DNA of 64,000 bases from Lathyrus oleraceus (Eukaryota; Streptophyta; Magnoliopsida; Fabales; Fabaceae), in contig NC_066579.1 of the NCBI RefSeq assembly GCF_024323335.1, positions 251,713,575-251,777,574 of the forward strand, written 5' to 3'. Shown in pieces: positions 9,552 through 20,558 of this stretch. Numbering within the stretch: the first letter of the stretch is position 1; each line of letters opens with the position of its first letter. Below the pieces are notes generated by a model. That model searched no databases. It saw only the letters and a list, made by a program, of their open reading frames with translations, and was not told the DNA's origin. The position numbers and the translations under genes were made by a program.

Positions 9552-11855
9552 TCATTCATTTATTTCCACAGGGAAGCACGAGAAACAGTTGACAAATGCC
9601 AATTCGGGACCAAACCGAAAAGACAAACTGAATTAAGACTCGTCCTATGAGGATATAACTCAATAGGAAAATCCATCCCAATATATGTGTTGGGAGGAAA
9701 CGGAAGAAACCGTCATCCACGAGGATAATCTCAGTGGGGAACTGCAGAAGGAAAGACAGACATTTTCTGCTTATGGGGCGGACTCTATATTGAGAGATTA
9801 AACACCCGACATCTGCTTGGGAAGATCTAATGAAGAGATCTATATCACCCATAGCAGGAGACAACAAACAAGAGATATATGGCAAAAAATGCAACATGAA
9901 TATCTGAATGTTTTATGATTATGCATGAATATGCGTAATTTATGTTTGATGAATGCTGACAAAACATACATATCTAACACAAACAGGCCCAGGAATCACA
10001 CGCCCGATACTACACTTCCAGGGGAAAAAACCAACTGGAAAGCCAATCTGCGGGAGATCTACATGCCGAAAAGCAAAGATCTGCGGGAAGGCAAAAGATC
10101 AAAGATATCACAAAATCTCTGAGTGATGGATCAATAATCAACCGAACTGGAGTACAGAAAGTCACAACAGGCAACAACGACCACAAAGACAAATCTGTTG
10201 GGGAATGGAGGAAATCCCAAGATATCTGCAGGGGGATCTTTAGTATCAACTGAGAAACAAGAGTTCATTGCACAAGCGAGAACTACTACGAAGGCAACTT
10301 CCGAATAACTCCACTGGGGAACAACCCACAAAGGGAGAACAAATCATCCATGTAGAATCTACTGCACAAACAACTCTACCTGGGGAGAACACAAGTAGCC
10401 ACTCCATCGGGAATACACCCACTGAAGGAAAAACAGATCACACAAGTAGATTCTGCAATAAGCCACTCTACTGAGGATCAAAAACAATCAGGAAATCAAC
10501 CCAATCTCTGGATTCTAGACCACCAACTGACCCTACTAGGGAAACAGAGATTTTAATAAGCAGAAACTACCACAAAATCAACCCTGTCGAGGATACCAGC
10601 TCTGGCGGAGACTCTGAGGGGATTATCACAGATGCAATCCTGACTCTGTTGGGGATACCAACTCTTTTGGGGATTTTGCATAAATGCAATCCACCAAACC
10701 ACAAATCTACTGACGGCTAGGGAATCCACTGAGGGACCCACTGGGGATATGGAGGAGAGTTGGGGGATCAACCTTTGAATGCTACACCTTCCAAAAACAA
10801 ATCAACAACTGCTGAGGAGGAAAATAATCACTACTCTACTGAAGGCTAAACGCTCTGATGGGGAGATAGCAACAACTCTGCTAGCGACAATGCTGAGGAA
10901 AGTGGTAAAGTATCGGGATATCAATCCACCAACCACTGAATCTTCAAAAAGAAAGCAACCATGCTGAGGAGAGAAACAACAACTCCGCTGGCGACTGCAC
11001 TGGAGAGAGTGACGGGGTACCGGGGTTCAAACCACCAACTACCGAATCTACCAAAAGGAAAACACCCATGCTGGGAGAGAATACTGCTGGAGAAGAAAAC
11101 GAAATCTTCAACAAGCACTCTGCTTGGGGAACAACCCACAACAACAACTCTGCTTGGGGAAGAACCCCAACAACAAAGCAGGATAAAGAGGATACAACCA
11201 TGCCAGGAATATGAACAAATGTCTTACCTGTTGGAAATCATGCCACCCTTGGGAGAGCACTGAGAAATTCTTAAGTATCCTTTCATCATTGTGAATGTTC
11301 ACTTTGTTTAAACAACAATTTGAAAAATTTATTTGTTTAAAACAATGACATTTTATCAATTAAAACATGTAAAACATTTGTTGAATTGAAACAAATAAGA
11401 GTGCAAATAATTGGATAAAAAACTCAAATTGATTTGATGGAATGGTAGCCTGCAAATGGCAAGACTCCATAGATCTGTACAAATTTGAAATCAGTGATGT
11501 ATATTGGAAGAGGGCTACATTGAACATAATGATCCTTTCTCTACCAATTTGAATCTCGATGTATTCGAAGCTTCAGTCGACGACGAATCGAGAATCTCTG
11601 ACGAAAAGACAGCTGCGGAACAGAAAGTCTTGTCAGGATGCAGTTACTTGCCAAATCCCTAATTTTTGCTTAGATTTCCCCAGGGTGAGGTACTCAATCT
11701 AGCGGGATGCAAATATTCTTTTTTTTTCAAGTCTCTAATTTTTGCCTGGATCAACCTTTCGGGTTCTCCACCGAGACGCTCATTTTTGCCTAAGCCGCCC
11801 TTTCGGGTTTTCAACTTAGCGAGCTATTCTGTTTTTCATTTGCATATACTTTTTT

Positions 11856-14800
11856 TTAGGCAAAGTATTTCTTGACTGCATCTGAATTCACAGGACGAGT
11901 GAAATCCTCCCCATCCATTGTTGTAAGCATCAAAGCTCCGCCTGAAAAGGCTCTCTTAACAACATATGGACCATCGTAGTTTGGAGTCCACTTGCCCCTG
12001 GAATCGGGCGCGAAAGACAAAACTTTCTTGAGCACGAGGTCACCTTCTCGGAACACACGAGGCTTGACCTTCTTATCGAATGCTTTCTTCATTCTCTGCT
12101 GATATAACTGACCATGGCACATGGCAGTCAACCGCTTCTCTTCAATCAAATTCAGTTGGTCATAACGACTCTGAATCCATTCAGCATCAGTCAACTTGGC
12201 TTCCATCAAGACTCTCATTGATGGGATCTCCACCTCTACTGGGAGAACAACCTCCATGCCATAAACAAGAGAGAAAGGGGTTGCCCCTGTTGAAGTGCGG
12301 ACAGATGTACGATAACCATGCAAAGCAAATGACAGCATCTCATGCCAATCTTTGTATGTAACTGTCATTTTCTGGATAATCTTCTTGATATTCTTATTAG
12401 CAGCTTCAACAGCCCCATTCATCTTTGGTCTGTAGGGAGAGGAATTATGGTGTGCAATCTTGAATTCAGCACACAACTCATCCATCATCTTATTATTCAG
12501 ATTAGATCCATTATCAGTAATGATCTTATCTGGCACACCATAACGGCAAATTAGTTGGTTCTTGATAAACTTCACAACCACCTGCCTGGTCACATTCGCA
12601 TACGAAGCGGCTTCAACCCATTTGGTGAAGTAATCAATTGCTACGAGAATAAACCTGTGTCCGTTGGACGCTTTCGATTCAATCATGCCTATCATGTCGA
12701 TTCCCCACATAGAGAAAGGCCACGGTGATAAAATCACATTCAGAAGTGTCGGAGGAATATGAATCTTATCCGCATAAATTTGACATTTGTGGCATTTCTT
12801 CACATATTTGCAGCAGTCAGACTCCATTGTCAGCCAATAGTAGCGTGCTCTCAGCATCTTTCTAGACATGGCATCTCCATTGGAATGAGTACCAAATGAA
12901 CCCTCATGGACCTCAGTCATCAACAGGTTTGCTTCGTGTCTATCCACGCATCTGAGCAAAACCATGTCAAAATTTCTCTTATACAGCACTTCGCCGCTGA
13001 GGTAGAAGCTGCCTGATAACCTTCTCAAAGTTTTCCTATCTTTCACAGATGCCCCGGGCGGGTAGACCTGGTTCTGGAGGAAATTCTTGATATCAAAATA
13101 CCAAGGCTTGTCATCATTCACTTCTTCAACTGCAAACACGTGAGCTGGTCTATCCAAGCGCATCACGGCAATGTTGGGTACTTCATTCCAATACTTGACC
13201 ATAATCATGGAAGCAAGCGTAGCAAGAGCATCTGCCATCCGGTTATCTTCTCGAGGAATATGATGAAAGTCAACTTCTGTAAAGAACGTTGAAATCCTTC
13301 TCGCATAATCTCTATACGGAATGAGACCAGGCTGATTCGTCTCCCACTCACCCTTGATCTGATTAACAACTAGGGCCGAATCTCCATACACATCAAGATG
13401 CTTGATTCTCAAATCAATACATTCTTCCAGTCCCATAATGCAGGCCTCATACTCAGCCATATTATTCGTGCATTTGAAAGTTAGCCTTGCTGTAAACGGA
13501 ATATGCGTGCCATGAGGAGTAATGATTACTGCCCCAATACCATTTCCGTACTGATTCACAGCGCCATCAAACACCATCGTCCATCTGGAACCAGGTTCCG
13601 GACCTTCATCAAGTGTAGGATCATCACAATCTTTCATTTTCAAATACAGAATCTCCTCATCTGGGAATTCATACTAAACAGACTAATGACCTTCAATCGG
13701 CTGGTGCGCTAAATGGTCAGCCAAGATACTACCTTTGATAGCTTTCTGAGCTCGATACTCAATATCATACTCAGACAACAACATCTGCCAACGGGCAATC
13801 CTCCCGGTTAAAGCAGGCTTCTCGAAAATATACTTAATTGGATCCATTCTGGATATCAACCAAGTAGTATGATTTATCATGTACTGGCGCAAACGCTTAG
13901 CAGCCCAAGCCAAAGCACAACACGTCTTCTCAAGCATAGAGAATCGAGACTCACAATCAGTAAACTTCTTACTGAGGTAGTAGATAGCAGATTCTTTCTT
14001 CCCTGATTCATCTTGTTGACCGAGTACACAACCCATCGAGTCTTCAAGAACAGTCAAATACATAATCAGAGGTCTTCCTTCCACAGGCGGAGACAAGATC
14101 GGAGGTTCAGACAGATACTCTTTGATACTGTCGAAAGCTTTCTGGCAATCCTCGGCCCAATCATGAGACTGATCTTTCCGGAGGAGCTTGAATATCGGCG
14201 CACATGTGGCAGTCATGTGGGATATAAATCTGGAAATATAGTTCAAGCGGCCAAGAAAACCTCGGACTTGCTTCTCAGTTTTGGGTGCAGGCATCTCTTG
14301 TATTGCTTTGACCTTTGCAGGATCAACCTCAATACCTCTCTCGCTAACAACAAAACCCAACAACTTGTTGGAACGGACTCCAAATGTACATTTGTTCGGA
14401 TTCAGACGAAGTCTAAACTTCCTCAAACGCTGAAAAAGCTTCAACAAATGCTCAACATGTTCAACTTCCATTCGGGACTTAGCGATCATATCATCAACAT
14501 AGACCTCTATCTCCTTGTGCATCATATCATGAAACAAGGTAGTCATAGCACGTTGATACATGGCTCCGGCGTTCTTCAAACCGAAGGGCATCACTCGATA
14601 ACAGAATGTTCCCCAAGGTGTGATGAATGTTGTCTTCTCCATATCTTCGGGTGCCATCTTGATTTGATTATAACCGGAAAATCTGTCCATAAAGGAAAAG
14701 ACTTTGAATTTAGCTGTATTGTCTACCAACATGTCAATGTGTGGTAGAGGAAAATCATCTTTAGGACTAGCTTTATTCAAATCTTTGTAATCAACACACA

Positions 14801-15318
14801 TACGGACTTTTCCGTCCTTCTTAGGCACAGGCACAATATTGGCCACCCATTGAGGATATGTAGAAGTCACCAGAAACCCCGCATCAATTTGCTTCTGAAC
14901 TTCCTCTTTGATCTTCACTGCCATATCTGGATGAGTTCTTCTGAGCTTCTGCTTCACAGGCACGCACTCAGGCTTCAAAGGCAGGAAATGTTGCACAATA
15001 TCTGTATCTAAACCCGGCATGTCTTCATACGACCAGGCAAAGATATCGGAATATTCTCGTAGCAACTCAATCAATCTCTTCTTGACAGACTCTTCAAGAA
15101 GTGCCCCAATCTTCACCATACGAACACAATCCTCAGACCCCAAGTTGACTGTTTCCAGATCTTCGAGATGCGGCTGAATGATCTTCTTCTCGTGCTCAAG
15201 GAGACGGGTAATCTCATCAGGAATTTCCTCAACATTATCTTCCTCTGCTTCAAATACAGGGAATTCAAAATTGGGAGATGGCGTTGGATCATTATGTTCA
15301 ATGGGTTTTAGAATCAAC
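11856..15318 (-). pseudogene. pol of element A: RT, RNase H, second RNase H, integrase; two in-frame stops
   Basis: One reading frame interrupted by TAG at 13685-13683 and 13676-13674. Upstream part (544 codons): reverse transcriptase with the first catalytic Asp in FSFMDRFSGY (residue 211) and YVDD at 273-276, then the RNase H-like connection domain with YYLSKKFTDCE and CCALAWAAKRLRQYM. Downstream part (595 codons): second, archaeal-type RNase H with D26, E66, D88 and D138; integrase with the zinc motif H246, H253, C284, C287 and catalytic D316, D377, E413; then a C-terminal domain ending DAVKKYFA. A dual RNase H is diagnostic of the Tat/Ogre lineage. FMDRFSG carries Arg where FMDGFSG is usual (family recall). 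Both stops read as CAG-to-TAG changes in a segment that is open in element G. The first codon is completed by splicing, so no ATG is expected. Confidence 0.93.
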
Positions 15319-15585
15319 CTGCATAATGATTTTGGTTAATAAAAAGACTTGAGAATTTAAACAAGCAAACCATTATGCAGATGAAAAGATTGCTTTTATT
15401 CTTGTTTTTATGGTTTTTTGTGATCACTGATTTCATGCAAAAAGCAAAAAGTGAAAACAAATGGAAAAACAAATGTTTAATAATGCATTAATTGAATGAA
15501 AATATCATTGTATAAATGCTGCCAACAATGTCATCACTTCTCCTTTTGGCATGGGAGAAGGGTTTTGAACAAAGTGAACCATTAC
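15319..15585 (-). other. Predicted 267-nt intron between gag-pro and pol
   Basis: On the minus strand the gag-pro frame reaches TCA GAG TAA. A GT donor starts inside GAG (AGA|GTAATG, 15585) and an acceptor, ATTATGCAG|G, ends at 15319. Joining exon end 15586 to 15318 gives codon GAG and leads straight into the pol frame, removing the TAA. The segment is AT-rich with T-rich runs before the acceptor, as in plant introns. Partial splicing at this place is established for pea Ogre: unspliced RNA would yield gag-pro and spliced RNA the gag-pro-pol fusion. Exact sites are inferred from sequence only. Confidence 0.75.
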
Positions 15586-18500
15586 TCTGATCTATGAATG
15601 ACTGTAGGAACATCTACAGCGACCCAATTGTGGAAGACACCACCAGGTATGATGAAGTTGCTCAAGTCCTCTGCATCCTCTTCCAAGATAGCAGCAACTT
15701 CCTCAACTTGATCAGCATGGATGAAACCTCTACTCTTGAACAACCCATGCTCGTTGAATGCCCCAGAAGAATAGCCAATGCCAGCCCGAGATCTATTATC
15801 TTCAAGCTCAATCATCTTTCCTAAACCAGCAACTGCACCACATTCAATGGCCAGTTTTGCATCACGATAGGAAGCAAATGAAGGAGACTTCTTCTCAATC
15901 GGCTCAGCAATAGATAAAGCTTGGAAAGGAGTTCTAACTTCATCCTCAGCATCAATATATGAGAAAGAAGACAGGTGGCTAACCAGGAGAGCCTTTTCTC
16001 CCCCTACCACAACCAATTTCTTATTCTTCACGAATTTCAGCTTCTGGTGTAGGGTGGATGTCACGGCGCCAGCCTCGTGAATCCATGGTCTACCAAGGAG
16101 ACAGCTATATGATGGGTGGATATCCATAACCTGAAAGGTAACTTGGAAATCACTAGGTCCAATCTTGATTGAGAGATCAACTTCCCCAATCACGGTCTTA
16201 CACGACCCATCGAAAGCTTTCACAACAACACCACTCTGTCTCATGGGAGGCCCCTGATATGACAGTCTCGAAAGAGTGGTCTTTGGCAATACATTCAGAG
16301 ATGATCTAGTGTCCACCAGCACGTTGGACATGGCATCAGTCTTGCAATTCATGGAAATATGTAAAGCCATGTTGTGGTCTCTTCCCTCCTCAGGGAGATC
16401 AGCGTCATAGAAACTCAAGGTGTTGCAAGCAGTGATGTTTGCAACAATACTATCAAACTGTTCTATTATGACATCATGATCAACATAGGCCAGATCCAAA
16501 ACTTTCTGCAGAGCCTCCCTATGAGGTTCTGAATTCAGCAGCAAAGATAAAACGGAGATTTTGGATGGCGTTTGTAGAAGCTGGTCTACAACATTGTACT
16601 CACTCTTCTTGATGAGCCTCAGCATCTCATCACATTCTTCATTCACAGTGCCACTCGGGCCAACAGAAGAAACAGGAGTCTTTTGTACAGAGGAGGGTTT
16701 GGCAGCAGGTGCCGGATTCTGAACATTTACAGCAGTCCCAACTGGACACTCAACGGAATCAGAAACAATGTGAGGCTTCGGGGGTGCAGAAAACACACGA
16801 CCACTACGAGTTAACCCGCTCACGTCAGCAATGTTAACCACGGAGGTTGAAGGCAACGACACTTCTTTTCCATCTTCCACAGCAACGGGATTATACCGGA
16901 AAGGAATCAGTTTATCCGAAGAATAAGGCACAGGACCGGCAGGCTTGATCACCAAGGAAGGAGAGACCTTCAGCTTGCTACCATCATAACGGATGACAAC
17001 ACGCTCATGCAACTTGAACACAGGAGAAATAACATTGACTTCTGGTTCATCTTCATCAACATTACGGTTCTGAAGAATCTCTATAGTACCTTCATCCAAT
17101 AGCTCTTGAAGCTCTCTTCGCACTTGGCGACAACCTAGTCTATTAACAGAACAAATGCGGCATCTGTCATGGTCGTGCTCCATATGACTGTATTGACACA
17201 GTAAACGATGCAACTCGACCAATGACTGTCGAATATGGCTCACATATTTGACTTTATATTTCCCAGGGCACCCCTGGACCATGTTCACTGATTTCCCATG
17301 CTCGGGCAATGGGTTCTTTGCAACATTGGGGCCTGAGTCCTCGAAGCTCAGAATACCGCATCGCATAAGGTCTTGAACCTTAGTCTTCAACGGATAGACG
17401 TTCTCAATATTATGTCCCGGAGCACCGGAATGATATACACAATGTTGATCTGGCTTATACCACCACTGCGGGTTAGCAGGCACAGCCGGAGGATCCCTGG
17501 GAGTAACCAGTTTCCTTTCCAACAAGGAAGGATATAATTCAGCATATGACATAGGAATGGGATCGAAACTGATCTTCTTCCTATCATAATTCAGATTGGC
17601 TTGGTTACTAATACTGCCACGAGGCTGGTAAGCCTGTTGCTGTGGACGGTGCTGCTGTTGATACTGAGGTTGTTGCTGATGCTGATTAGGCTGCTGATAC
17701 TGAGCATTATCTCGGAAGACAGGTGCTATATGAGCCACCTGGTGCTGATGACGCGTCGGCTTCCTCTTGACAAACGGTCTTCTTGGTTTAGCATGGGATT
17801 GCACATCATGTGCCTCCCCATCTTTCTTCTTAAACGCCCCATACCGTTTAGAAGAGCTCTCATCTTTCGACAGACGTCCCTCACGGATTCCTTCCTCCAG
17901 ACGCATCCCCATGTTCACCATCTCGGTGAAATCAGAGGGAGCACTCGCAACCATCCGCTCATAATAGAATGAGCTAAGAGTCTTCAAAAAGATCTTAGTC
18001 ATTTCTTTTTCTTCCAGCGGAGGAGTAATCTGAGCTGCTAACTCTCGCCACCTCTGGGCGTACTCCTTAAATGTCTCCTTATCCTTCTGGGACATGGCCC
18101 TGAGTTGATCACGGTCAGGCGCCATATCAACATTGTATTTGTATTGCTTGACGAAGGCTTCGCCAAGATCGTTGAAGGATCGGATGTTTGCACTATCAAG
18201 GCTCATATACCAGCGAAGAGCCGCACCGGACAAACTATCCTGAAAATAATGGATCAGAAGCTGATCATTATCTGTTTGCGTAGACATTTTCCTGGCATAC
18301 ATGACCAGGTGAGCGAGAGGGCAGGTGTTCCCCTTGTATTTCTCAAAGTCAGGCACTTTGAACTTGATTGGAATTTTCACACCGGGAACAAGGCAAAGTT
18401 CAGCAGCAGACTTGCCAAACATATCTTTCCCTCGGAGGGTCTTCAATTCCTTACGCAGCTCGAAGAATTGGTCGTTCATTGAATCCATCTTCTCATTAAC

Positions 18501-18805
18501 ATCTGGGCCCTCAGACGGCTCAGAATGATAGATCGTGTCGTCTACCCTGGGAATGGTATGCACGACAGGAGGAGCAGCAGCAAGAACCGGGCTAGATGCC
18601 GGCATGGAAGCAAAAGTCGGAGGTGGAATATCTGGCATGAAACCCGGAGGCATAACCCACGGAAACCCGGCTGGCATGGCATTAGGCATGAAGTGAGCAC
18701 TGGCAGCTGGCACAGTCGGAGCAACGACTTCAGATATAACCGTCCTCTGGGAGGAATTGCAGGAGGTGGAGAAGGTTGGTTTTGAGCAGACAGAAACTGC
18801 TCCAT
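15582..18805 (-). pseudogene. gag-pro polyprotein of element A (frameshift near start; altered protease motif)
   Basis: A frame of about 1,040 codons is open from about 18743 to the stop at 15584-15582. Upstream, ATGGAGCAG at 18805 lies in another frame that carries the likely gag N-terminus (LSALMEQFLSAQ then proline-rich), so a 1-nt indel near 18740 probably separates them. Domains: retrotransposon gag core (HYFQDSLSGAALRWYMSL through MTKIFLKTLSSFYYERMV), a Gln-rich linker, a CX2H-type knuckle (CVYHSGAPGHN) whose usual last Cys is replaced (ENVYPLK), and an aspartic protease with LLGRPWIHEAGAVTSTLHQ. The catalytic motif reads VDTRSS (Asp codon 16313-16311) instead of the usual DTG or DSG. 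The gene would make capsid/nucleocapsid and protease; it ends in the donor of the predicted intron. Confidence 0.88.
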
Positions 18806-19109
18806 CAGAGCACTCAAACGAGCGACCTCTTCCTTTAGTACCGGTGAGTCAGCTTGTCTTCAAAATAAATGAAGAGCACAGAGTTAGGCCACAGACATGA
18901 AGACCAGAACAACCTGCTTATGCAAAATGATCCATGTGATGCTTGTGCGTATGCTTTGTTTTTATTTTCAAGGAACTTTTCAGGGTATTATTTGCAAATT
19001 TGAATTTTTAAGCATTTAATATCATATGGAAAAATATCTCATCAAATATATTTGGAACAAAGAAGTACAACATTTTTGATTATTACAAGGGAAAAGGAAA
19101 ATAAACATC
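18806..19109 (-). other. Spacer between ORF1 and gag in element A
   Basis: About 300 nt, AT-rich, with no open frame worth calling. In element direction it includes the reading frame KEEVARLSALMEQ just upstream of the chosen gag ATG, preceded by TTTTGAAG, an AG that could be a splice acceptor, but I cannot support one. Confidence 0.5.
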
Positions 19110-20558
19110 CTATGGATCCCTAGAAGCTCGGGATGCTGGAAGACGAGATGCACAAAGCTTCTTGATCTCTCTCTCATAGGCTGCTTCTATATCCGCTTTC
19201 TCCTTTGCAAGTCGATCATACTTCCTCTTCCAGAATTTGGAAGACTGAGGAAGCAGAGAAGTCCAAGTATCATTCGGATCATCGATCACCTGATGCTCGA
19301 GAAACTCAATCAGAGCGTCCTTCTCCTTGATTTGCTGAAGCAATTCCTCTCTTTCACGGATCCAAGCACGTGAAAGGTCTTCCTCTCTCAACTCCTCTAC
19401 ACCTTGGTTAGGGAGGGTTGAAGGCCCAGCCACATCCAACGGTGTAGGTCTCGGATAGTCGTAGGGCATAAGATATTCAGAAGCTCTCTGTCTGACCCAA
19501 GAAGTATAAGGCTCCAAAGCTATGCAGTTCTTCGGACCCAATTCATTCCTACCCTTCTTCTGAATCTTGTGCCAAGCGCGGACAAATCTGGCTTTCAGGC
19601 CTTGGGGATCTTTACCCTCCTGAAAGAATACACCTTCTAACAGAATGTTATAAGGTTTATCCTTTAGGGGGAACCCAAGCTGACGACGTGCTAAGATAGG
19701 ATTGTAGCTGATCCCACCACATGTACCGAGAAGAGGCACATTAGGGAATTCACCACAATAATCAATAATCTGCACAGTATCATACACGCGATCATACCAA
19801 AAGATATCATCATTAGTGAGAGACATGAGTCTCTGAGACCACCGTAGACATCCCTTGTTCTCCTTGAAAGCAACCGTCTGCGGTAAGTGAGAAATAAACC
19901 ACTTATACAACAGAGGCAAACAGCACACAATAACTCCTCCACCCTTTGTATTCCTCAGATGCAAAGAGAAATAGGCATCACCCAACAGAGTAGGAACGGG
20001 ATTAAGAACAGAAAAGATCCTAATGGCGTTCACATCCACAAATTTGTCGATGTTGGGGAATAATACGAAACCATAGATGAGCAGCACGAATAAAGCCTTA
20101 AAGGCATCCTCACTCCTGGCCTTCCCATAAACGGTAGCTTGAGCAATGAGGAAATCAGAAGGAAGACCCTGAATTCCGCCTTTGGTGGTCATATGCGCTT
20201 CAACAAGGGATTCATCTATGTGCAACAAGTTTGCGATCTCTCGAGAAGTCGGAATACTCTCTAAGCCACTGAACGGCACCTGATCCAGAATCGGGATCCC
20301 AATAAGATGAGCATACTCCTCAAGCGTAGGCAACAGCTGGAAATCCGGAAATGAGAAGCAGTGATACAGAGGATCATAGAACTGAGCCAAAGTACTCATC
20401 AGTCCCTCATCAACCTGAGTAGTCAACAGAGGAAGAAGCTTCCCATAACGAGCTTTAAAACCCAAGGGATCTAATACATAGGATGTCAGATTCCTTAACT
20501 CTTTCACATCGGGTTGTCTAAAGTTGTACTTCTTTGTATGCCTTTTTGGTTTTTCCAT
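19110..20558 (-). CDS. Ogre-like ORF1 protein of element A, about 482 aa
   Basis: I chose the ATG at 20558 because the match with ORF1 of element B starts there (MEKPKRHTKKYNFRQ); the frame is open 37 codons further upstream without an ATG that B shares. Recognisable blocks are YDPLYHCFSFPDFQLLPTLE, LLIYGFVLFPNIDKFVD, AIRIFSVLNPVPTLLGD, YKWFISHLPQTVAF and GGISYNPILARRQLGFPLKD. The C-terminal third is charged and coiled-coil-like (REREELLQQIKEKDALIEF, then KRKYDRLAKEKADIEAAYE). It is an extra Ogre protein of unknown function encoded between leader and gag; the fold is shared with ORF1 of B and, more distantly, E (41059-42909). No stop or frameshift is seen, making this the only complete open gene in the window. 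Conservation across three elements argues that it is under selection during element life. Confidence 0.85.
   Translation of the reverse strand: MEKPKRHTKKYNFRQPDVKELRNLTSYVLDPLGFKARYGKLLPLLTTQVDEGLMSTLAQFYDPLYHCFSFPDFQLLPTLEEYAHLIGIPILDQVPFSGLESIPTSREIANLLHIDESLVEAHMTTKGGIQGLPSDFLIAQATVYGKARSEDAFKALFVLLIYGFVLFPNIDKFVDVNAIRIFSVLNPVPTLLGDAYFSLHLRNTKGGGVIVCCLPLLYKWFISHLPQTVAFKENKGCLRWSQRLMSLTNDDIFWYDRVYDTVQIIDYCGEFPNVPLLGTCGGISYNPILARRQLGFPLKDKPYNILLEGVFFQEGKDPQGLKARFVRAWHKIQKKGRNELGPKNCIALEPYTSWVRQRASEYLMPYDYPRPTPLDVAGPSTLPNQGVEELREEDLSRAWIREREELLQQIKEKDALIEFLEHQVIDDPNDTWTSLLPQSSKFWKRKYDRLAKEKADIEAAYEREIKKLCASRLPASRASRDP

Larger units (their letters stand above)
7154..11855 (-). other. 3' untranslated region of element A, rich in short repeats and hairpins
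   Basis: About 4.7 kb between the pol stop and the polypurine tract, with no domain-bearing open frame on either strand. It is packed with short diverged repeats: hairpins around the constant core TTACCGTCAGAACG (8132-8453), hairpins around GGTTACTG or GAATACGG (7947-9551), and many copies of a motif like ACTCTGCTGGGGA (plus strand, about 8,650-11,160), which resembles the element's own primer-binding site. Hypervariable, repeat-rich 3' UTRs are known for Ogre elements and have seeded satellite repeats in pea (established for the family). Elements H and D carry matching sequence in the same order. Confidence 0.85.

Noticed and set aside
7900..9600. CRISPR-like array of short repeats
   Set aside because: Repeats are irregularly spaced, diverged, and lie in a plant retrotransposon 3' UTR.
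14013..14747. 244-codon open frame on the plus strand
   Set aside because: It is antisense to the RT region of pol in A, has no domain, and disappears in related pol sequence.
17601..18482. Plus-strand frames of about 120 codons opposite gag
   Set aside because: Antisense shadows of the gag frame; composition follows the Gln-rich gag linker.
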